From Conoideocrella luteorostrata (Eukaryota > Ascomycota > Sordariomycetes > Hypocreales > Clavicipitaceae), in the NCBI GenBank assembly GCA_032433595.1, contig JASWJB010000059.1:105137-169136 (forward strand): DNA of 64,000 nt, read 5' to 3'. The stretch's first letter is position 1; the number at the start of each line of letters is the position of its first letter. Below are positions 55,798-64,000 of this stretch, in pieces. The notes beneath the pieces were generated by a model. The model made no database searches. It was not told the origin of the DNA and saw only the letters and a list, made by a program, of their open reading frames with translations. The position numbers and the translations under genes were made by a program.

Positions 55798-57274
55798 TTG
55801 TATCCGCGACAACGGCTAACGGAAGCCCGTCCCAAGCTATCGTCGTCTCGGTGCCAGACCCTGCTGGAAGACTCACAGAGAGAGCTAGACTGCGAATACC
55901 CCAGCTTCAATGCGCCGCCGGATGATCTTCCTCCTGAAATCCGGCGTCAGCTCCTTTCTATGTTGAAGCTTGAAGAACTGCGTACCTTGGTGTTCACATC
56001 TCCCGTCATTCACCGGCAGTATCTGCTCTGTAAGTGCTTGGAGACGGTTGTGTGGCGCCGCCGTTGATGCCTATGCTGTTTACAGGTCTAGCCCTGCCGA
56101 CTTTTTGAACTCGCGTACCCGTGAATAGGTTGTTCAGGTCCTTCATTCTTATCAGGACCAACACTCTTCTACCCAATATCTAAACCTCGCCGAAATACCC
56201 ACCGAAGATGAGGCCGTGAGCATAGCTATATTCTTCTCCTCTATTATCAAACCCCTCACGCAACACTACTCCGCTTGGACGTTGGCCAGTCTCTCCAGCG
56301 AGGCCAGAGATGCGTTGAGCGGCTGAGTCAAGAGTTATATCGCTTCCAGCTATTCTGCAATGTCTTTGGCATAAACTACCGAGGAACATCACTGAAGTCA
56401 AAGCTAGGTTTCCAACCTGTCGATATTCAGACGATCTTCTTCTGTATATTTGAACACTGGGAGATCGAGGAGATAGCTTGTATTTATACCTTTGCCAGGG
56501 AGAAATAGAACCAGATCTTTGACATTATCCGCTGGGATGTGCATGAGACGAATCCCAAATTTGAGGGTCAGCGACCGCCCACTCCGGAAGGGCTTTTGAC
56601 TTCGATAATAGCTGTAAGTTTTGTATCCTTTCCCTTGTGACTATTATAACACTATTCTGCTGCCTGAGTACAACTAACCACATCTTAATAATACACAGGT
56701 GTTAAAGACAGTCTCCTGAAGGGCACAATCTCATGCGGCCTCAGTCTACTACACACTGTCCTCTTCAAGGTCAGTGACCACGCGCAACTCGTCTCGATGA
56801 TGCAAGAGCACATTGTGTGGCCAGCGGACAACTTTCTCGAGGAGGCACTGGGCGAGACGGCACAGCTCTAACGGCGCCAAGAAGGGCTATCAAATCGAGA
56901 TCAAAAACAGCAGCGGCGTGAACTACTACCCTTTCACGGGTGAGAGGGATCCGGTTACAGACAAACTGTGGCCGCCACAAGCGTGGACGCTAATTTGGAA
57001 GGGAAGCTACGGCAACCTGTATGGATACTACGTGCAAGACATTATACATCGTTGGGGATATGTTATATGGGATGCGTCACTACTTAAGCGGATAGGTGCG
57101 AAGGAGGCTTTAGCGCGTCAAGGGAAGCGGATTGGGGGGACAGTGATCCAAGAGATAGTCTGCTACAGTGATCCTACAAGTCCTCCATTTATCCTGGTAC
57201 ATAGCATAGCTGCGATAACGAATCAAAAGCATCGCGAAAATTGTGAAGGTGAGATATTATACAAGTACCAGTAA
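55798..57274 (+). pseudogene. Decayed fungal F-box-type protein gene
   Basis: Pieces of one protein can be read in order in changing frames. They are an F-box-like start (DDLPPEIRRQLLSMLKLEEL) at about 55916; VDAYAVYRSSPADFLNSRT, then an in-frame TAG at 56126-56128; LNLAEIPTEDEAVSIAIFFS; RLSQELYRFQLFCNVFG at about 56310 in another frame; and EHWEIEEIACIYTFAREK followed by a TAG ending at 56508. FDIIRWDVHETNPKFEGQRP continues after it. GTISCGLSLLHTVLFKVSDH and WTLIWKGSYGNLYGYYVQD come near the end. Frameshifts fall near 56055, 56320 and 56600, and another stop (TAA) lies near 56868. A probable relic intron is at 56611-56699. The order and content match a fungal F-box protein family that I recognise by pattern. 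The gene is clearly broken; no product is expected. Confidence 0.85.
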
Positions 57275-58975
57275 CGCATGTACCCTAACCACCTACCTAC
57301 ATCATAGTCAAGTATCTCTCGCCCAAAATTTATGGCTTCCGCATTAAATGAAAGTCGATTATATTAGCTATTAAAGTTCTTAAGCAAGATCCGACGTTAG
57401 GCATTCTTACCGCTACAAACAAGTCTCTCGAAATACACTTCAACGATGACGTGATAATACGCCGTCAATTATGTGCCTCCTTATCAGAAACTTATACAAT
57501 TAGAAGAACGTACGATTGTATAGTATATATTTGACCTACATTCGCGATCGTTTGCTTTTCGGTTACATGGGGTGAACGATATGGCAAACAGACTACTCGC
57601 AAGTTGCGACACACCTCTTGTTGGACCACGATATGCTTTAAACTTCGCCAAGCGCACTCACACATCTGGTGTACACAGCGACCTAACTCATGCACTACCC
57701 GAATATTAACGTCCAAGGCCGTACACTCTTGACAGATCACTGACCAAGTATCCTGACTGGCGTCGGTTGTACAAGCGCTCTCGGTGTTGCCATGCGCCAT
57801 GTTGGGGCGAGGCTGCACCGCTCCGGTCTTATGTTAACTCACATTCACAGAGCAAGGTTGGGCGAGTCTGTCTTTCTATTGCATCGAGGATGACTAATCT
57901 AGGAATATCGGGAAGCAAAACCTGGAAAAGGAGTGAACGTACGGGGCTCGGTTGAACATGCTTAAGGATGCAGAGATGGCTCGCATCATTCGTTGCTAGG
58001 AAAGAGATGATAGTGCTCGATGGCGAGCTAGAAGGAGGAGACAGTGGGGTTGTCGCATGATCACTCAAAGACGCCAGTTGCTCAGGGTAAACAGAGTCAC
58101 AGCCCGCCGAAGCCATTGCATCACGACACCCACCCCTAGATCCACATGTGTGCATCTCAAAAGTGCCTGGCCCAGTGGTTACTCGCTAACTACTCCGTAG
58201 AGGCTCAAGTTTTGAAGCAACCGGTGTACTCGAGTTTCCCCGTGCCGTGTGGAGCGACATGGCCGCCCATCTGATAAGATAATCAGCAGGCACTCTACCG
58301 AGTAACAAGATCTCTGATGCCTTCCCGGGGACGGCCCTGGTGAGTCCCGTCGTCCTTTTGTCCTGTGGTCATTACGCCTTCGACATTCTGCCCCATACTC
58401 CTCGTCGATTCGTTTCTTGTCCACGCTTGGGTTAGCTGTGTGGTTGCCTGAGCTGCTCTCGACATCATCAATTGGCAGTTCGCTGTTGGCGCTTGAGGGA
58501 AGCTTGTAGACTCCTGTATCCCGCTCCCGCTCATCTTGGCAATATGACAGCCTTGTAGACGGGCAAAACTAGCTGGGGACTTGGAGTGAGAATTACGCAC
58601 CCCTTTTTCGAAAAACGTTAGGCGATATCAAGTTTGGCTATGACTCCTCCAAGACCTCGACGGACGTAGTTGCCGGCCATTCTCACCATTGCCCGTAGAA
58701 CACAAAACGACGCAATTGTCGAAGCTGCATGAGACATGTTTCCCAAGCGACAACGTATTAACTAGCCTCTGCAGTTCAACGAACAGTGTACACCACCAAT
58801 GCTAAATTTAGCCTCGTTTTAAACGTCGTATTTCCGTCGAAATCCGTGAGTTGACTGACAGTCACGTTATCCGCGCCGCCGCAACTCCAGACCAATTCCA
58901 GCAAGCAGCTGCTCCCGTGCTTCTCGTCAATTTCATGACAGCCCCTTCAGGTAGCCGTTGTCACTGCTGTTCAAC
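57275..58975. other. Intergenic region
   Basis: No recognisable gene. The AT-rich part at 57330-57540 may continue the decayed DNA of the pseudogene. A TACTCCGTA motif lies at 58191-58199. The overlapping short frames at 57492-58600 run on both strands and lack motifs. Confidence 0.5.
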
Positions 58976-60471
58976 ATGGCCATGGAGCCTCCGGCCGTTC
59001 CCTTACACGCACGGCCACCCTGGAGGGTTGTCATCATCGGCGCCTCCTACGCCGGCCTAAGCGCAGCGGCTAATCTCCTTGATTTGTGTACCGGCCGCCC
59101 TGCGAGGTTTTCATGTCCCTTCCCGGAGAATCACCAGCGCCAAACTGATATCCCCGTTCAGATCATCATTCTAGACGAACGAGATGGGTTCTGTGAGTTC
59201 GTCCGTAACTTTTCATTCCCCTTCTATCTGACCAAGGAGAAATAGTCCACACGGTGGGAGCTCCATTGGCATTGGCGGACCCCAAGTATGCGAGCAAGTT
59301 CTGGACTCTGACCCACGATATTCCGGGCCTAAAGCACCCTTGGGTCACCTTCATTCATGGCTCGGCCTGTGCTGTTGATGTGCAAGGGAAGAAGCTCACG
59401 CTATTGGCATCTGGGTCGGCAAAGAGGTCGAGTCTGCAGTACAGTTACTTGATAGTGGCTTCAGGGCTGAGAAGACCGTGGCCCGTGGTGCCCCAGTCTT
59501 TGAGAAAGCTCGACTATGAGAATGAAGCCGTGGGACATGTCGAACGTTTGAAGGAAGGTGGCGAAATCGTTGTCATCGGGGGAGGTGAGTTGCCGAAGCG
59601 TAATGCAAAACAAACAAGTCCCCTCGATATAACGAACTAAAGCACGATTGTGACAGGGGCCGTGGGTGTTGGAATCGCGGCCGAGATACATCACACATAT
59701 CCAGACGCGCAAGTCACGCTCATTCATTCCCGGGACAAACTCCTCTCTTCAGAACCTTTACCTGATCAGTTCAAAAACCAGGTTCTCGCGACCCTGCAAG
59801 GTACTGGGGTGGACGTCATTATGTCAACCCCAGTGCTTGACGTATACACGGCCACAACAAATGCCGAAGAGCGCCAAATCCTGAAACTATCCAACAGTGT
59901 ACAATTAGAGGCATCATACGTTATCAAAGCTACTTCCAAACCTGTCCCCTCCACATCATTTCTGCCGAGGGAAGTGCTCAACGACGAGGGCTATGTGCCT
60001 GTCGCACCAACGTAATACAATCCACGCTCAAATAAAACCATGCCAAGCTAATTATCTTGCAATGTAGATTGAGATTCGGACGTGGCTCAAATTCAGACTC
60101 GCACTACGCAATAGGCGACGTAAACAACATCCCCGGCATCAAACGTTGCAGTACAGCCATGCAAATGGGTCACTACGCCGCCGTAAACATCCACCAGCAA
60201 CTCCTCCAATGCACTACGAACGCGACGCCTCAATTTTTGACTCTGAATGAGAGATGTCCGGGGATAGGGCTCGCCGTGGGCGATACGGGGTTGTATTGGA
60301 CCCCCGATGACGGAATTGTCAAGGGGAAGGAAGCGTTGTTGGAGATGTTCAATGACGATTTAGGATGGAGTAGTGAGCCCGTCTTGTCCCCCTTCCTGAG
60401 CGATACTTGGTCTAACTGACGTGCCGATAGACTGTTGGAATTATATGCAGCTTGGAAAGCCGCTTGATTAA
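58976..60471 (+). CDS. AIF/AMID-like FAD- and NAD(P)-binding oxidoreductase
   Basis: Five exons, 58976-59192, 59246-59584, 59657-60011, 60068-60372 and 60431-60471, encode 418 residues. The FAD site is VVIIGASYAG (18-27), the NAD(P) site IVVIGGGAVGVGIAAEI (about 180-196), and the second FAD motif YAIGDVNN (317-324). This is the layout of the AIFM2/FSP1/AMID branch of pyridine nucleotide-disulphide oxidoreductases, which are NAD(P)H-quinone oxidoreductases linked in fungi and animals to cell death and membrane antioxidant defence. The short last exon, reached across an intron at 60373-60430 with a CTAAC branch point, restores the family ending CWNYMQLGKPL; without it the frame would run on to a false stop. 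Two ATGs near the start (58976 and 58982) are both usable. Confidence 0.92.
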
Positions 60472-61203
60472 ATGGCCGACTTTGTAGGGTTGTTGTGGCA
60501 AGATGTGTTTATTGTGAGCACATCGTGGACTACCGCTGTGTGATACTTGTATTAGAAAGCAGCCTTGCTAAACTTTGTATCTTGACTGATATGTATACTG
60601 CACTTGTAGTGAATTAGTGATGGGATTAGTGGCTTTCGTTGCCTTAGGGATCCTGGACGGATATAAGGATCTAGGCTGTTCGTCCTGTAAGTCGAAGATG
60701 GCAGCTAAAAACAATGATCATCAGCTATTGTTTCTTCATGAACACTTGACCGTCGGTAGAGATTTTTCAGAAACAAAAGTCAAATACGGAGGCAGAATAT
60801 TGTGATTGTATTGACTGTTTCAAGTCACAGAAAGATGTATCATGCTAGCGTGGGCCAACTAGGAACTGCGACGATGCTATAATTGGCATGTTGCTAATAA
60901 TAAGATTATGAATCAGGCACGCCTTATTTTTCGTTACGAACTGATTAATATACGAATATCGAAAAGGATAAACCATGACTCGCAGAGCCACACCGACGTG
61001 CATTTTGTTTTACCGCCTTTCCGTTACGGGCTACGATGCATCACTCATCACTTGCCAGCTTCAATAATATCTCCATATTCTTATAACATTAATACTACAC
61101 ATATAGACTACAAAGCGCTGGTATCATTGTCATCACCACAGGTGGGCTTCTATGCAGGCAAGGAATCAACTTTACCCCTCCATTAAATCAAGTTCGCTTC
61201 GCC
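60472..61203. other. Convergent intergenic region
   Basis: AT-rich region between the flavoprotein gene (+) and the Axl2-like gene (-). Small frames at 60617-60805 and 60908-61186 have no motif. Near-match TACGGAGGC at about 60785 only. Confidence 0.6.
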
Positions 61204-63867
61204 TCACAAGAAGACCTTGAAACTCCCATCTGACATCTTCCCCGAATGCTCTCGTATCCAGTCATCATCAGTCTCATGCCCTCTCCCACCCGACATCTGA
61301 GCATCGCCCTCACTCACACCACTCATCTTGGAAATTATGCTCACAGACGGTCCCAGCCGTTCTGAAGCAAGTGGTGAACGAGTTTCCCCCCACCGAGGAG
61401 GCGGCATCAGCTCCGGGCTGGCCACCCCCGGCAGGTCTTGGCCTGCGCCGTTGCGAGCTGTGCTCGGCCGTGAAGGGTGGAAAGGCGCCTCGTCAACGAG
61501 GTCCTTGTATGAGCGTTCGGTTTTGGTCGGGCTTTGCCGGCCAATGACTCTCCAGTTCTCGGAGGAGCCAAATGATGCTTCTGTTGCGACGCTCTTGCCG
61601 CTAGAGGAGCCGGCAGGTCGTGAGTCAGCCAGTGCTAGTGGGCTGGGCCGTCGTAGCTCAGACACACTTTCGCCGGCTTCGCTTTCGGCAAGACTGATCC
61701 AATTTGGCTCTGAGGGATCTCGGGCGGTCGAGCCAGTGTTCCACTTGGTCATCGATGCAGTGGTGTAGTTGGCATCATCGTCTATGTGAGGCAAGGCCGC
61801 GGAGCTGGATGTTATTGCTGAAAGTCCGCCAACACTGTGATACGACAAAGGAGACTGGTGTGGATTGTAGGCAAATGGGGGATTTGGTTGTACGCTGGGC
61901 AGTTCGTCTAAGGTTGGTAGACTTATGTCCAATGTCGCATCTCTCCTATGGGACGAATAATCTGCACCAGGGAAGACCTGGCGAGTCGAATCTGGGTAGG
62001 TAACATCGGATTGGTGGCTCCGCGACGATCTGTCGCTTCTGCCCATTCCGCCGTGGCCTCCGTCGATGGTGACCCATGACTGTCTTCCATCCTCGCTCGG
62101 TACGTTGCTGACACTACGAATAGTTGTTGTTCGCGCCGCATCCACCATCATGCTGTGTGGCATTCCAGAAGCAGAATTCGACAAATCTCCGAGAGTTTCA
62201 GAACTCCTTCGTCGAGTGGACATGGGCGAGTTATCATCGGCAAGTGCCGCTTTGGCTGGCTTATACACTATTGTCTCCGTTTGCACAAAGGCGCCGCCCA
62301 TGCTGGCGGCTTCTCGCATGGACTGGTCAGACCCGTTGACTCGCAACGTGCTGAGAACCGGATTTGAGATCTTGGAACGATACCTGCTCCCCATATAGGT
62401 ATTCCGCGTGCGGCGCCGACGGAAATAGCAGACCAGAATCATCAGCAAGATTGCCACGAAAATGACCGGGATGATCGTAGCCAGTAAGATTTCGCCAGTA
62501 CTCAGATGGCCCGGCTGCGTCTGTTCGTCATCAGGGGCAACATTATCTGTCTTGGTAGCCGTCGCCGTGGTGGTAGTCGTAGAAGACACTGGGGTCACCG
62601 TGGTGGTGGTGCCATCAGGAGCAAGGAAGGCGACATTAACAGCTTCCTTTTCTTGAAGGTCGGAGCTCTTAGACGATGCATCGATGTAAAGTTTGAAACT
62701 ACCCTTTGATGTCTTCGGAACCTGGCCAGACAATTTTAGGTCGTTCACCTTGAGCCAATCTTCGTTTGGACTGGTGGAGACCTTGACGGCTATATCGCTG
62801 GGATCCTTGAAATATTTTGCCAGGTCAAGATCGAAATCACTACCCGGTCTAATCTTCATATCTTCAAATGTCGACTGAAAGAGACCGGTGGCCACGTTTA
62901 CCACCACAAGAACATCCAGGTTGTCCGAGAAGCTGTCCATGAAAGTAATAGTGAGGTTTGCTGCGTGATCGCCATCTTTGGGAGTCCCCTGAAGCTTCCA
63001 AGTTTTGTCGTCAAACGACAGCCAACTTGGCATGTCTTTTACAGTATACTTTAAATCCCCTGCGGCGATCTGTTTGCCGTCGAGCTTGATGCCACTCTCA
63101 AGGCCGTTGTAATTGACCTCTCCACCGCGACTAGCATTGAGCGTAACAATGGGGTGATCGGTCGTGAGCTTATGGCTACCGACAACAATAGAAAACTTCA
63201 AGGAAGAAGCCGAGAAGCCAACTATATCCGAGGCAACTAGACTGAAGTCAAACGTGTGAGGTGGTTGAACAAGCGATTCGATGGGCGGCGTCCGTCCTGT
63301 AAAAGTCAAAGCAGGCGCATCAAACTTTACCCACGCTGGCAACGGGCTGCTGTCCCCAGATACTGCATAATAGTTCAAGCCAGGCTTCCCAAAAGTTCCC
63401 TGATCGAAGGAGAATTTGAAGTTGGTTGACGGATAGGACAATATGGAAGATGGAGCAGAAAAGTTGCCGAAGTTTTGAATTTGCTTTTCAAGAGGGATCT
63501 GAACCTGAGGGGCTGGCTCTCGGGAAATGACAACAGTAGCAGTCATAGACGTAGATCCTTTACTGTCAGTCGCAACGATGTCGAAGGTCTGGCCGACTAC
63601 TTGGCCTGGAGAAACGTCTCCATCTTTCGGCGTTCCATATAGGCGGCGCCCTCCACTGTCAATGGACAACCAGTCGGGGTGTTGGCCAAGCGAATAAGAG
63701 ATTGCTGAGTCCGATTGGAAAGTATATGGTGAAAATGAGTAAGAAAAGAATCTGTCGATTCTGGCTGCAGGTGGCAGTTGTGCGTTGAACGGAAACGAAA
63801 TTGTAGGCTGGCAATTCGCTAGCTGGGCGAAAGGCAGCAATGCCACAACCGCCAGCAGTGAAGGCAT
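61204..63867 (-). CDS. AXL2: Axl2-like polarity protein with cadherin-type domains
   Basis: The frame from the ATG at 63867-63865 encodes 887 residues. A signal peptide (MPSLLAVVALLPFAQLANC) precedes about 430 residues of CADG/cadherin-like repeats, seen in recurring elements such as PDWLSIDSGGRRLYGTPKDG and PSWLSFDDKTWKLQGTPKDG. A Thr-rich stalk and one transmembrane segment at about 459-484 (ILLATIIPVIFVAILLMILV) follow. The cytoplasmic tail starts with RRRR and is Ser/Pro-rich. This matches Axl2/Bud10, the membrane mark for axial budding and septin organisation in yeast; in filamentous fungi the homologue acts in septation or conidiation. Upstream in-frame codons to 63891 contain no ATG, which decides the start. 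The gene is complete within the window. Confidence 0.93.
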   Translation of the reverse strand: MPSLLAVVALLPFAQLANCQPTISFPFNAQLPPAARIDRFFSYSFSPYTFQSDSAISYSLGQHPDWLSIDSGGRRLYGTPKDGDVSPGQVVGQTFDIVATDSKGSTSMTATVVISREPAPQVQIPLEKQIQNFGNFSAPSSILSYPSTNFKFSFDQGTFGKPGLNYYAVSGDSSPLPAWVKFDAPALTFTGRTPPIESLVQPPHTFDFSLVASDIVGFSASSLKFSIVVGSHKLTTDHPIVTLNASRGGEVNYNGLESGIKLDGKQIAAGDLKYTVKDMPSWLSFDDKTWKLQGTPKDGDHAANLTITFMDSFSDNLDVLVVVNVATGLFQSTFEDMKIRPGSDFDLDLAKYFKDPSDIAVKVSTSPNEDWLKVNDLKLSGQVPKTSKGSFKLYIDASSKSSDLQEKEAVNVAFLAPDGTTTTVTPVSSTTTTTATATKTDNVAPDDEQTQPGHLSTGEILLATIIPVIFVAILLMILVCYFRRRRTRNTYMGSRYRSKISNPVLSTLRVNGSDQSMREAASMGGAFVQTETIVYKPAKAALADDNSPMSTRRRSSETLGDLSNSASGMPHSMMVDAARTTTIRSVSNVPSEDGRQSWVTIDGGHGGMGRSDRSSRSHQSDVTYPDSTRQVFPGADYSSHRRDATLDISLPTLDELPSVQPNPPFAYNPHQSPLSYHSVGGLSAITSSSAALPHIDDDANYTTASMTKWNTGSTARDPSEPNWISLAESEAGESVSELRRPSPLALADSRPAGSSSGKSVATEASFGSSENWRVIGRQSPTKTERSYKDLVDEAPFHPSRPSTARNGAGQDLPGVASPELMPPPRWGETRSPLASERLGPSVSIISKMSGVSEGDAQMSGGRGHETDDDWIREHSGKMSDGSFKVFL

Positions 63868-64000
63868 CGCGAACACAATCCCCTTACGCACCTACAGAGG
63901 CGCTGTTTCGTGGAATTGGCGCGACGGCACGCCACGAAGCCATACACAAGATGAAAGATCGTGATGATGGTATGCAAAAAAAAAAAAAAAAAAAAAGAAC
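63868..64000. other. Leader or promoter edge of the Axl2-like gene with poly-A run
   Basis: The last 133 bases hold the proximal leader of the minus-strand gene and a run of 21 A (T on the coding strand) at 63976-63996. The window ends here. Confidence 0.6.

Overview
The window is nuclear DNA of a filamentous ascomycete. It has protein genes with short GT-AG introns (about 50-210 bases, several with a CTAAC-type branch point near the acceptor), genes on both strands, long intergenic stretches, poly-T tracts, and fungus-specific families (Vac7, Axl2-like, Vps62, a calcofluor-hypersensitivity-type small protein, a kelch protein). The family mix suggests Sordariomycetes, probably Hypocreales. 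That placement is inference from family resemblance; no database was searched.

Layout. 1-5.4 kb: the 3' part of an FAD-dependent oxidoreductase, the 24-kDa complex I subunit (nuo-24), and a convergent kelch protein. 5.4-11.3 kb: a gene-poor, locally AT-rich island with a large imperfect inverted repeat and TACAGGT-type repeats. Its only clear gene is a four-exon secreted subtilisin-like protease with an altered loop around the catalytic serine. 11.3-22.2 kb: a 980-residue protein of unknown function with a Cys/His-rich N-terminus, a Vps62 homologue, and a 560-residue protein of unknown function. 24.6-26.4 kb: RPL10 and RPL30, divergently transcribed from one 345-base promoter region. 28.2-30.1 kb: a coiled-coil protein. 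30.1-35.0 kb: a 4.9-kb gene-less region with ten copies of a 9-base motif, ahead of VAC7. 38.6-42.9 kb: DIM1 (18S rRNA dimethylase) and PRP6 (tri-snRNP factor), also divergent. 43.3-54.0 kb: a small membrane protein, a dysferlin-domain protein, a mitochondrial-type helical-repeat (PPR-like) protein, and a seven-exon PP2C phosphatase. 54.0-64.0 kb: a possible Cys-rich small ORF, a decayed F-box-type pseudogene, an AIF/AMID-type flavoprotein, and an Axl2-like cadherin-fold membrane protein.

Most genes are housekeeping genes: mitochondrial energy and expression, ribosome synthesis, splicing, vacuole and cell polarity. They are not a biosynthetic cluster or an operon-like system. The two divergent pairs (RPL10/RPL30 and DIM1/PRP6) are plausible co-regulated promoters. 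The most unusual signal is non-coding. The 9-mer TACTCCGTA (or its complement TACGGAGTA) occurs 23 times by my reading, where about 0.5 would be expected by chance. Every copy lies outside the coding exons, and some are fused into perfect 16-base palindromes. I reconstructed exon structures by hand from splice signals, frame continuity and known family sequence; exact boundaries need transcript data.
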